Below are positions 1-5,352 of a DNA stretch of 5,352 nucleotides, one piece after another. The stretch is from assembly GCA_018067115.1 (NCBI GenBank), contig JAGPVI010000309.1:1-5352 (forward strand), given 5' to 3'. Numbering within the stretch: the stretch's first letter is position 1; every line of letters begins with the position of its first letter. A program made the position numbers and the translations under genes. The stretch comes from Bizionia sp. Its GTDB lineage: Bacteria > Bacteroidota > Bacteroidia > Flavobacteriales > Flavobacteriaceae. The notes under the pieces were generated by a model. That model saw only the letters and a list, made by a program, of their open reading frames with translations, was not told where the DNA came from and searched no databases.

Positions 1-358
1 TTGCGAACGTAAACAAGTTGGTGCGGTTATTGTTAAAGATAGAATGATAATCTCTGACGGATTTAACGGAACACCAACAGGTTTCGAAAATTTTTGCGAA
101 GATGATGAAGGCTACACCAAATGGTATGTGCTACACGCCGAGGCAAATGCAATTTTAAAAGTAGCCTCGTCTACACAGTCTTGTAAGGGGGCAACGTTAT
201 ATATTACGTTATCGCCTTGCAAGGAATGCAGTAAGTTAATCCATCAAGCAGGAATTGTAAGAGTCGTGTATCAAGAGGGGTATAAGGACGATTCGGGCTT
301 ACGTTTTCTTGAGAAAGCAGGAATCGAAGTCCAACAAATACAACAGTTACAAGCATAA
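1..358 (+). CDS. dCMP/cytidine deaminase-family protein, 3' part (start outside window)
   Basis: Zinc-dependent deaminase of the ComEB/deoxycytidylate deaminase type, which converts dCMP to dUMP in the cytoplasm to feed dTMP synthesis. The reading frame is open from base 2 and ends with TAA at 356-358, so 118 residues are visible and the N-terminus is missing; an internal ATG at 44 is not the start, because conserved sequence (CERKQVGAVIV) lies before it. The catalytic signature is complete: HAE (His codon 134-136, proton-shuttling Glu codon 140-142), then SPCKEC with zinc-ligand Cys codons 218-220 and 227-229. The stretch GATLYITLSPCKEC followed by IHQAGI closely resembles phage T4 and ComEB dCMP deaminases. 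The stop codon overlaps the following peptidase ATG by one base, suggesting co-transcription and translational coupling. Family assignment is firm. The dCMP substrate, rather than another cytidine compound, is inferred from similarity. Confidence 0.9.
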   Translation, partial: CERKQVGAVIVKDRMIISDGFNGTPTGFENFCEDDEGYTKWYVLHAEANAILKVASSTQSCKGATLYITLSPCKECSKLIHQAGIVRVVYQEGYKDDSGLRFLEKAGIEVQQIQQLQA

Positions 359-2031
359 TGAAAATGAAAAGAAAATACTGGCCATTGATTTTAGGATCTG
401 CTATTGCGGTTGGTATTTTTATTGGAGGTAAGCTCAATTTTAACGATTCTTCTGATCGCTTATTTACTTCTAATAGCAAAAAAGATAAACTAAATAGACT
501 TATTGATTATATCGATTACGAATATGTAGACGATGTAAATACCGATAGTATTGTGGATGTTACCGTGAATGAGATTTTAGAGAACCTAGATCCGCATTCT
601 GTGTATATTCCTAAAGATGATATGCAGGAAGTTACCGAAAATATGAAAGGTGATTTTATAGGTATCGGTATTAGTTTTTATACGTATAGAGATACAATTA
701 CTGTAATTAGAACCATTGAAGACGGCCCGAGTGAAAGGGCTGGGCTTAAGGCTGGAGACCGTATAATTACGGCCAATGGCGATTCGCTATTTGGTAGAGA
801 TTTAACCAATGGTGATTTGGTGAAAAAATTAAAAGGCTTAATAAATACTAAAGTAAACCTTGGGGTTATTCGTCGTGGTAGTGATAAAGCTTTGGCTTTT
901 ACAGTAACTCGCGGGCACATCCCTATTAAAAGTGTGGACGCCGCTTATATGCTGAGTGATAATTTGGGGTATATTAAAATTAATAGATTCGCCGAGTCTA
1001 CATATAGAGAATTTAAAAAAGAATTAAATAAGTTGCAAGCACTTGGTGCTACCGAATTGGCACTAGATTTACGTGAAAACCCAGGTGGTTTTTTGGGGGT
1101 CGCAGAAAAGATTATAGATGAATTTCTAGAAGATGAAACTCTAATTTTATTTACCAAGAATAAAAGTGGAAAGATCGATAGAAACTACGCCACCTCTCAA
1201 GGGTCATTCGAAAACGGAAAGGTGTATGTGCTAATTGATGAAAACTCAGCTTCGGCAAGCGAGATTGTCGCTGGTGCTTTACAAGATAACGACAAAGGGG
1301 TAATTGTTGGTCGTCGCTCTTATGGAAAAGGCTTAGTGCAGCGCGAAATGCAATTGGGAGATGGTAGTGCGGTGCGCTTAACAGTATCGCGATATTACAC
1401 ACCAACCGGACGTTCTATACAAAGGGCTTACGAAGTAGGGAACGGTGATTATTTCGATGATTATTATGCTAGAATTGAAAGTGGCGAACTCTTTGATGCC
1501 TCCAAAATAGAGGTGGCCGATTCTTTAAAATTCACGACGCCAAAAGGTAAAATTGTGTATGGTGGCGGTGGTATTATTCCAGATGTTTTTGTGCCTATAG
1601 ACCAAGCGATGAATAACGAAACCATTGTGTATTTACACCGTCGCGGATTTATAAATAATTTTGCATTCGAGCATTTAGAAAGTGACCGCGAGGCTTATGC
1701 TAACGTTTCGAAAAAGGATTTTATAAAGTTTTATGAAGTAGACGATTTGGTGGTTGAAGATTTCCAGGACTATTTGGAAATTAAAGGCAGAACCAATATT
1801 GTTTTTGTTACCTATAAAAATGAAATTAAGCAGTATATAAAAGCGGCAATTGCCGAGCAGTTATTTGGTTCTGGAGCTTTCGAAGAAGTTATAAACCAGC
1901 GTGATATTATGATTGAGAAAGTTGTACATCTTAGTGCTGGCGTTTTAAAAACGGACGCAAATACTATTGATGCTGCTAAGGATTCTAGTACAGAGCATAG
2001 TAACGAGCTTCTTATTCAGACAGAAAAATAA
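358..2031 (+). CDS. ctpA: S41 family C-terminal processing peptidase (CtpA/Prc type)
   Basis: Serine protease of the S41 family that cleaves proteins near their C-termini in the periplasm. The 557 residues begin with a basic stretch and one hydrophobic segment (about residues 8-24) that acts as a signal anchor or signal peptide; there is no lipobox, and I see no cysteine anywhere in the protein. A PDZ domain spans about 96-185 (GIGISF, then GLKAGDRI), and the protease core about 200-370. By alignment with E. coli Prc, the nucleophile is the middle Ser of SASASEI (Ser299, codon 1252-1254) and the general base Lys is in YGKGLVQ (Lys324, codon 1327-1329), 25 residues later as in Prc. Asp310 and Gln328 are also conserved. 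KIVYGGGGIIPDVFVP near 397-412 is typical of the family. The remaining tail of roughly 140 residues is charged and helical, common in Bacteroidota homologues. ATG 358 overlaps the upstream stop; ATG 364 is an equally possible start. The real substrate is unknown. Confidence 0.94.
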   Translation: MKMKRKYWPLILGSAIAVGIFIGGKLNFNDSSDRLFTSNSKKDKLNRLIDYIDYEYVDDVNTDSIVDVTVNEILENLDPHSVYIPKDDMQEVTENMKGDFIGIGISFYTYRDTITVIRTIEDGPSERAGLKAGDRIITANGDSLFGRDLTNGDLVKKLKGLINTKVNLGVIRRGSDKALAFTVTRGHIPIKSVDAAYMLSDNLGYIKINRFAESTYREFKKELNKLQALGATELALDLRENPGGFLGVAEKIIDEFLEDETLILFTKNKSGKIDRNYATSQGSFENGKVYVLIDENSASASEIVAGALQDNDKGVIVGRRSYGKGLVQREMQLGDGSAVRLTVSRYYTPTGRSIQRAYEVGNGDYFDDYYARIESGELFDASKIEVADSLKFTTPKGKIVYGGGGIIPDVFVPIDQAMNNETIVYLHRRGFINNFAFEHLESDREAYANVSKKDFIKFYEVDDLVVEDFQDYLEIKGRTNIVFVTYKNEIKQYIKAAIAEQLFGSGAFEEVINQRDIMIEKVVHLSAGVLKTDANTIDAAKDSSTEHSNELLIQTEK

Positions 2032-2045
2032 AATATTGAAGGGGC

Positions 2046-2081
2046 TATAACCGATTAAAGTATGTAATCGTTGAGGTTATA
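2046..2081. terminator. Bulged inverted repeat between convergent genes, possible two-way terminator
   Basis: TATAACCGATTA (2046-2057) can pair with TAATCG (2065-2070) plus GTTATA (2076-2081). This gives 12 base pairs with a 7-base loop and a 5-base bulge on the right arm. It lies in the 73-bp gap between the ends of the peptidase gene (plus) and the FAD-protein gene (minus). On the plus strand a TCTCTTTT tract follows nine bases later. On the minus strand the exit side reads GCCCC and then a T-rich stretch. Neither side has a tight U-tract, so terminator function is inferred from location and pairing only. Confidence 0.35.
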
Positions 2082-2104
2082 ATCACGGTCTCTCTTTTGA
2101 ACTA

Positions 2105-2707
2105 TTATATTTTATCGTGAATTTTGGTGTGTCTTCCGTTATTCCACAGTGTTAAAATATCGGTCGCTACGTGTGCGCCACTTCCTGCAGCAATAGCAAA
2201 TTGACTTCGCCAACCCGCTAGTGTTCCTGCAACATATAAGCCATTCTCGATTAAATGATCTGTGTTTTCTAACCAGATGCGGTCTTTAGAAATCGCTGCC
2301 TTAGGATGCGCCTTTATGTAAGACTCTAGGCCTTTAATATTTATTAAATTGGTATAACCAACAGCAATAACAACCACTTTTGCGGCGTAGCTGTTTTTGT
2401 TTGTGATTATCACAAAAGTGTCGTCCTTTTTTAAAATTTCAAGTACTTTCTCCCCGTCAATTTGCTGTACTTCTGGATATAAATCGGCAAGTTGTTGTTT
2501 ACCTTCGGTTAATAGTGAAGCACCCGTTGTTCCTGGTTTTAAGCCTAAAACATTATTAAACAAGGCGTTTTGTAAATGCGAGGCTTTTTGGTGTGTTATA
2601 ATCGCTACTTTTTTGTCTTCGGCAAACGGTTTTTCTAGTCCAGAACCTAGTACTAAAGCGCAAGATAACCCTGCTGCTCCACCACCAATTATTAAAGTGT
2701 CTAACAT
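2105..2707 (-). CDS. Single-domain FAD/NAD(P)-binding protein, thioredoxin reductase-like but lacking the NADPH domain
   Basis: Flavoprotein-like oxidoreductase of 200 residues. The N-terminus has a Rossmann dinucleotide-binding motif GGGAAG (Gly8, Gly10, Gly13) after a hydrophobic beta strand. VVVIAVGYTN (111-120) matches the position of the ATG motif, and ENGLYVAGTLAGWRSQFAIAAGSG (154-177) matches the C-terminal FAD-contact segment of thioredoxin reductases (GVFAAGD followed by a conserved helix). Thioredoxin reductases are about 310 residues, with an inserted NADPH domain carrying CxxC. Here that insert is absent, the only cysteine is Cys16, and the usual Asp of the GD motif is Thr162. The frame is intact at both ends, so this looks like a compact family rather than decay. 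The ATG overlaps the upstream stop codon by one base, making it the last gene of the marC operon. Its reaction and electron partner are unknown; thioredoxin reductase activity should not be assumed. Confidence 0.82.
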   Translation of the reverse strand: MLDTLIIGGGAAGLSCALVLGSGLEKPFAEDKKVAIITHQKASHLQNALFNNVLGLKPGTTGASLLTEGKQQLADLYPEVQQIDGEKVLEILKKDDTFVIITNKNSYAAKVVVIAVGYTNLINIKGLESYIKAHPKAAISKDRIWLENTDHLIENGLYVAGTLAGWRSQFAIAAGSGAHVATDILTLWNNGRHTKIHDKI

Positions 2708-2904
2708 TATTTCCTCGATTTTTGCTCTATAGCTTTAGAGATGCGTAATATTTGTAATAAAGCCAAAGCGCATAAAGAAGCGAAAATGGTTATTAAAGCC
2801 ACGACACTCTGGCCTTCAAAAAGAGAATCGAAATCTAATTTAGTGGCATTAAAAATTAATAATGCAATAGCTATTGCCGATAAAAGATATGTGAAAATTT
2901 TCAT
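2707..2904 (-). CDS. Small two-helix membrane protein, function unknown
   Basis: The product is 65 residues with two predicted membrane helices: about residues 4-20 (a hydrophobic run starting YLLSAIAIALLIF) and about 34-53 (VVALITIFASLCALALLQIL). They are joined by a short acidic loop (KLDFDSLFEGQ) and followed by a basic tail, RISKAIEQKSRK, expected on the cytoplasmic side with the N-terminus. No known domain or catalytic motif is recognisable. It is believable as a real gene because it fits exactly between its neighbours: its ATG lies 9 bp after the MarC stop and its TAA shares a base with the ATG of the FAD protein. The composition is clearly that of a membrane protein rather than a chance frame. 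It may associate with the MarC-type protein or the flavoprotein, but that rests only on gene order. Confidence 0.78.
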   Translation of the reverse strand: MKIFTYLLSAIAIALLIFNATKLDFDSLFEGQSVVALITIFASLCALALLQILRISKAIEQKSRK

Positions 2905-2913
2905 AATGTAAAT

Positions 2914-3495
2914 TTAAGCAAAAAGTACTTTAATGTTGTGTGCAAATAATTTTACTGCAATGGCTAATAAAATAACCCCAAATACTTTTCTAATAATACT
3001 AATTCCGTTTGGCCCAATAATGCGCTCAATTCTCTTTGACGTCTTTAAAACAATATAAATTACTATAACGTTTAATATAACGGCAACGATTATATTTTGA
3101 ATGCTAAACTCGGCACGTAAAGATAGTAAAGTTGTTAAACTTCCGGGGCCTGCAATTAGCGGAAAAGCTAAAGGAAATACAGAAGCTGTCATTGGGCTAG
3201 AATCGTCCTCCTTATACAAGGTAATCCCTAATATCATTTCTAAGGCGATAAAAAATAAGATAAACGCACCGGCAACGGCAAACGAACTCACGTCGATACC
3301 TATAAGATTTAAAATACTTTTACCTAAAAATAGAAATGAAACGAGAATAACACCAGCAATAATTGATGCTTTTTCACTTTGTATATGTCCTACCTTTTTT
3401 CTTAAATCGATAATAATAGGAATGTTACCCACGATGTCTATAACAGCAAATAAAATCATAAAAGCTGTGAATATTTCCTTGAAATTTAATCCCAT
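2914..3495 (-). CDS. MarC family (UPF0056) integral membrane protein
   Basis: Inner-membrane protein of 193 residues, close to the usual length of about 200 for the MarC/UPF0056 family. Six hydrophobic segments are visible at about residues 6-29, 46-65, 70-91, 105-125, 133-151 and 167-186. The family hallmark PLAFPLIAGPGS at 108-119 is present, as is an N-terminal segment reading FAVIDIVGNIP. MarC was named after the E. coli marRAB region, but a role in multiple antibiotic resistance was later not supported, and the family's transport substrate remains unknown; no resistance function should be inferred. The ATG at 3493-3495 begins about 24 bases from a left-facing TAnnTTTG promoter box, which supports this start. 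It is the first gene of a three-gene minus-strand operon with the small membrane protein and the FAD protein. Confidence 0.9.
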   Translation of the reverse strand: MGLNFKEIFTAFMILFAVIDIVGNIPIIIDLRKKVGHIQSEKASIIAGVILVSFLFLGKSILNLIGIDVSSFAVAGAFILFFIALEMILGITLYKEDDSSPMTASVFPLAFPLIAGPGSLTTLLSLRAEFSIQNIIVAVILNVIVIYIVLKTSKRIERIIGPNGISIIRKVFGVILLAIAVKLFAHNIKVLFA

Positions 3496-3518
3496 GTGTG
3501 GCGTTTTTTAAATTTATG

Positions 3519-3526
3519 CAAAACTA
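3519..3526 (-). promoter_or_regulatory. Probable -7 promoter box for the marC operon
   Basis: The minus strand reads TAGTTTTG, matching the Bacteroidota -7 consensus TAnnTTTG, 23 bases upstream of the MarC ATG. This predicts a leader of roughly 18-20 bases. The -33 region shows no good TTTG at the expected distance, so the call rests on the -7 box, its location in the divergent spacer and its distance from the gene. Confidence 0.55.
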
Positions 3527-3586
3527 ATCTAATAAAATTATATTACTTGACACAGAAACATAAAATTAAAGAGTTTGCCATTCTCC

Positions 3587-3601
3587 TTATAAACTTTATA
3601 A
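3587..3601. repeat. Perfect 15-bp palindrome in the divergent promoter region, possible operator
   Basis: TTATAAACTTTATAA is a perfect 7-1-7 dyad centred on base 3594. It lies just upstream of the right-facing -7 box, and its first four bases occupy the -33 slot (TTAT, then 19 bases, then TATCTTTG). A dimeric regulator bound here would block or replace -33 contacts. In AT-rich DNA such a dyad can occur by chance, so operator function is only a suggestion. Confidence 0.3.
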
Positions 3602-3609
3602 TTAAGCAG

Positions 3610-3617
3610 TATCTTTG
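3610..3617 (+). promoter_or_regulatory. Probable -7 promoter box for the DUF3109 gene
   Basis: TATCTTTG is an exact match to the Bacteroidota -7 consensus TAnnTTTG and lies 24 bases before the ATG at 3642, predicting a leader of about 20 bases. The -33 element is weak: TTAT at 3587-3590, with 19 bases of spacing, instead of TTTG. The weak -33 is compatible with a regulated promoter. Confidence 0.6.
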
Positions 3618-3641
3618 CCGCGTATTTAACATTTACAGTTT

Positions 3642-4211
3642 ATGTTCCAGTTGGGGAAAACTATAGTTTCTGAAGCTATAATAGAAAAAGATTTTGTTTG
3701 TAATTTATCAGCTTGTAAAGGGGCGTGTTGTATAGACGGCGATGCAGGTGCTCCGCTCTCACAAGAGGAGTCTAAAATCTTAGAGGATATTTATCCAAAA
3801 GTAAAACCTTTTTTGCGTCAAGCAGGAATTGATGCTATCGAAGCGCAAGGTACTTTTACAACCACAGAGAATGGTGAACTTGAAACCCCGCTTATTGATG
3901 GCGCCGATTGTGCGTATGTTATTTTCGATGAGAAAAACACCGCATTGTGTGCTTTAGAAGAAGCATATAACCAGGGAGAAACAACATGGAAAAAACCTGT
4001 GTCTTGTCATTTATATCCAATAAGAATTAAAGAATACAGTGAGTTTTCTGCAGTAAATTACGAAAAATGGGATATTTGCGACGATGCGTGTTCTTTAGGG
4101 AAAGAGCTTCAAGTGCCTGTTTACAAATTTGTAAAAGAAGCGCTTATTAGAAAATTTGGAGAAAGCTGGTACGCAGAGCTTGAGAAGGTAGCTGCTACTT
4201 TTAATCGTTAA
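3642..4211 (+). CDS. DUF3109 family cysteine-rich protein, probable metal or Fe-S binding
   Basis: Soluble protein of 189 residues without signal peptide or membrane segment, recognised as DUF3109 and resembling the YkgJ-type zinc/iron-chelating proteins. Nine cysteines are arranged as C20-x4-C25-x3-C29-C30 near the N-terminus (NLSACKGACC), then C90, C103, C122 within SCHLYPIRI (with His123), and C146 and C150 in ICDDAC. The spacing and conserved surroundings point to one or more bound metals or an iron-sulfur cluster rather than disulfides, since the protein appears cytoplasmic. The ATG at 3642 sits 24 bases downstream of a strong -7 box and no longer start fits. It appears to be transcribed alone: the gene on its left diverges and the one on its right converges, with only 7 bp between the stops. 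No biochemical function is established to my knowledge, so none is assigned. Confidence 0.88.
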   Translation: MFQLGKTIVSEAIIEKDFVCNLSACKGACCIDGDAGAPLSQEESKILEDIYPKVKPFLRQAGIDAIEAQGTFTTTENGELETPLIDGADCAYVIFDEKNTALCALEEAYNQGETTWKKPVSCHLYPIRIKEYSEFSAVNYEKWDICDDACSLGKELQVPVYKFVKEALIRKFGESWYAELEKVAATFNR

Positions 4212-4221
4212 TCTAAGATTA
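4209..4221. repeat. 13-bp palindrome containing both convergent stop codons
   Basis: TAATCTAAGATTA is a perfect 6-1-6 dyad. Its left TAA (4209-4211) is the stop of the DUF3109 gene and its right TTA (4219-4221) is the stop, on the other strand, of the kinase gene. A run of seven T (4228-4234) follows on the plus strand. As RNA the central bases must open to form a loop, leaving a weak stem of four or five pairs, so it is at most a poor terminator. Confidence 0.3.
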
Positions 4222-5352
4222 TACTAGTTTTTTTATCTCTTTAGTAGGTATTTTTAAAGTGACTTTTGTTCCCGATGGCGTTTCGTTTTCGTATAAATCT
4301 TGAATTCTTAACGTGTAAGATTGCGTGTAGCGCTTAGAGAAGTTTTCAAGGCGCTGTTTTGTGATTTCAATCCCCAACGATTTTCGTTTTAATACCTTCT
4401 TTTCTTTAATTTCTCGCGATGCTTTTCGGCCAATACCATTGTCTGATATTGAAATAGTTATGTAATCTTTTTTCGATTGATATACGTGTACCGTGATATT
4501 TTTATCCTCCTTTTTTGATGATAATCCGTGCCACAATGCGTTTTCTAAAAAAGGCTGAAGTACTAACGAGGGCACTTTTAAAGAATTGATGTCTACCGAT
4601 GGATTTATAATAGTACTATAATTAATCTTGTTAGAAAACCGAATGTTCTCGATGTTGATGTACAGTTGCATGGTTTCTAATTCTTCGGCAAGGGAGATTT
4701 GCTTTACGGTTGAAGCCATTAGAACTTTACGAATAAATTTAGAGAACTTAGTTAAATAATAAACGGCGTTTTCCTTCTCGTTGTTTATAATATACAGTTT
4801 TATAGAGTTTAAGGAATTGAATATAAAATGCGGATTCATCTGATTTCTAAGCATGTCTTGCTCTAAAGTTAAAATCATTTTTTCGCTTTTAAGTTGTCGG
4901 TGTCTATAAAATAAAAAAAGTGTAATCCCCAAAAGAATAAGGGCAGAGAGTATTAAAAGTGCTGTTTTTTTGCTTTTTTCTAATCTTAATTTTACGATTT
5001 CATTCTCGTTGGCTAACGACTGTATTTGACTGTTTTTTTTCTCTGTTTCATATTGTAAACGCAAAGAACTTACAAACTGCGCGTTTTTTTCACTTAGAAT
5101 ACTCTGGTTTAAGGCAATCGATTTTTTAAATTGTTTTAAAGCAAGTTCAGTATTGTTTTTTTTCTCGTTTAATTCTGATAAGTGCAAATAAGCGTCAGAG
5201 ATCGAGGATTTTAATTCGTATTCTTTAGCGACTTCTAAGCCTTTAGTCAGCCAAATTTCAGCAAGCTTCAAATTATCTAATTTGTTATAAGCCCAGCCCA
5301 GAGTAATATATGCAAAAGCAATATAAAACTGATCTTGATTTTTTTCGGCAAG
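4219..5352 (-). CDS. TPR-containing sensor histidine kinase, LytS/YehU type (N-terminus outside window)
   Basis: Membrane-bound sensor kinase of the His_kinase (PF06580) family, expected to pass a phosphate to a LytTR-type response regulator. The frame is open to the window edge, giving 377 visible residues; a TTG at 5269-5271 is not a believable start because TPR-like sequence continues upstream of it. In order from the edge there are two TPR-like helical repeats (about 8-43 and 48-85), a coiled-coil stretch (about 85-128), one membrane helix (codons about 4965-4906), then the transmitter. The phospho-accepting His lies in QMNPHFIFNSLNS (codon 4828-4830). The ATP-binding part has an N-box FLENALWHG (Asn codon 4540-4542), a G1 box SDNGIG (Asp codon 4441-4443), SLGIEITKQRL, and a final PSGTKVTLKIP. 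All key residues are present, so it should be active. TPR repeats ahead of the membrane helix suggest a periplasmic sensing region that binds protein or peptide. The downstream neighbour is convergent, so no response regulator follows it. Confidence 0.9.
   Translation of the reverse strand, partial: LAEKNQDQFYIAFAYITLGWAYNKLDNLKLAEIWLTKGLEVAKEYELKSSISDAYLHLSELNEKKNNTELALKQFKKSIALNQSILSEKNAQFVSSLRLQYETEKKNSQIQSLANENEIVKLRLEKSKKTALLILSALILLGITLFLFYRHRQLKSEKMILTLEQDMLRNQMNPHFIFNSLNSIKLYIINNEKENAVYYLTKFSKFIRKVLMASTVKQISLAEELETMQLYINIENIRFSNKINYSTIINPSVDINSLKVPSLVLQPFLENALWHGLSSKKEDKNITVHVYQSKKDYITISISDNGIGRKASREIKEKKVLKRKSLGIEITKQRLENFSKRYTQSYTLRIQDLYENETPSGTKVTLKIPTKEIKKLV

Noticed and set aside
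44..46. ATG as the start of the deaminase gene
   Set aside because: Conserved deaminase sequence (VGAVIV) is encoded in frame before it, so the real start lies outside the window.
2105..2707. Frameshifted or truncated thioredoxin reductase gene
   Set aside because: Both ends of the flavin-binding fold are present in one uninterrupted frame and the start overlaps the preceding stop exactly, so a naturally compact protein is more likely than a broken gene.
2711..2716. GAGGAA on the minus strand as a Shine-Dalgarno site for the FAD protein
   Set aside because: It lies only three bases before the ATG, encodes part of the upstream protein, and Bacteroidota rarely depend on such sites. The stop/start overlap explains initiation better.
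2397..2732. Plus-strand open frame of 111 codons opposite the FAD protein
   Set aside because: It lies antisense to a gene with clear motifs; its translation is rich in Ser, Pro and Ala with no family pattern, and no promoter box is seen.
3101..3511. Plus-strand open frame of 136 codons opposite the MarC gene
   Set aside because: It is antisense to a well-supported membrane protein gene and its translation resembles no known family.
3547..3552. TTGACA resembling a sigma-70 -35 box in the divergent spacer
   Set aside because: No TATAAT-like box lies 16-18 bases downstream, and Bacteroidota promoters use a different consensus, which is found elsewhere in the spacer.
4228..4234. Seven-T run as the U-tract of an intrinsic terminator for the DUF3109 gene
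   Set aside because: It encodes the Lys-rich end of the kinase on the other strand, and the only stem before it is a short AT-rich dyad six bases away with no workable loop.
5269..5271. TTG as the start codon of the kinase gene, giving a complete 350-residue protein
   Set aside because: The same frame stays open for 27 more codons to the window edge and reads FYIAFAYITLGWAYNKLDN, which is TPR-like sequence continuous with the following repeat. The gene is cut by the window edge.

Overview
The window looks like chromosomal core sequence from a member of the Bacteroidota, most likely the family Flavobacteriaceae. The support is AT-rich DNA, start codons without clear Shine-Dalgarno sites, two good TAnnTTTG (-7) promoter boxes, and a gene set (S41 peptidase with a long C-terminal tail, DUF3109 protein, TPR-linked LytS-type kinase) typical of that group. 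Genus and species cannot be read from the sequence. There is no tRNA, rRNA, CRISPR array, insertion sequence or sign of recent transfer.

Left part (1-2031, plus strand): the 3' end of a dCMP/cytidine deaminase-family gene, whose start lies outside the window, overlaps by one base the start of a complete ctpA-like S41 processing peptidase. The two are probably one transcript. A bulged inverted repeat in the 73-bp gap that follows (2032-2104) may terminate transcription arriving from both sides.

Middle part (2105-3495, minus strand): three tightly packed genes, read right to left. These are a MarC-family six-helix membrane protein, a 65-residue two-helix membrane protein, and a 200-residue single-domain FAD-binding protein related to thioredoxin reductase but without its NADPH domain or redox cysteines. 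Gaps are 9 bp and then a 1-bp stop/start overlap, so this is very likely an operon.

The divergent spacer 3496-3641 holds the main visible control region. It has one TAnnTTTG box facing left (marC operon) and one facing right, plus a perfect 7-1-7 palindrome at the -33 position of the right-facing promoter.

Right part: 3642-4211 (plus) encodes a cysteine-rich DUF3109 protein, probably metal-binding and of unknown function. It meets, tail to tail with only 7 bp between, a minus-strand LytS/YehU-type sensor histidine kinase (4219 to the window edge) with TPR repeats, one membrane helix and a complete transmitter. The kinase N-terminus lies beyond the right edge.

Most of the window is ordinary housekeeping sequence. 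The least understood parts are the marC/small-protein/FAD-protein operon and the DUF3109 protein. I did not find evidence for a dramatic new system.
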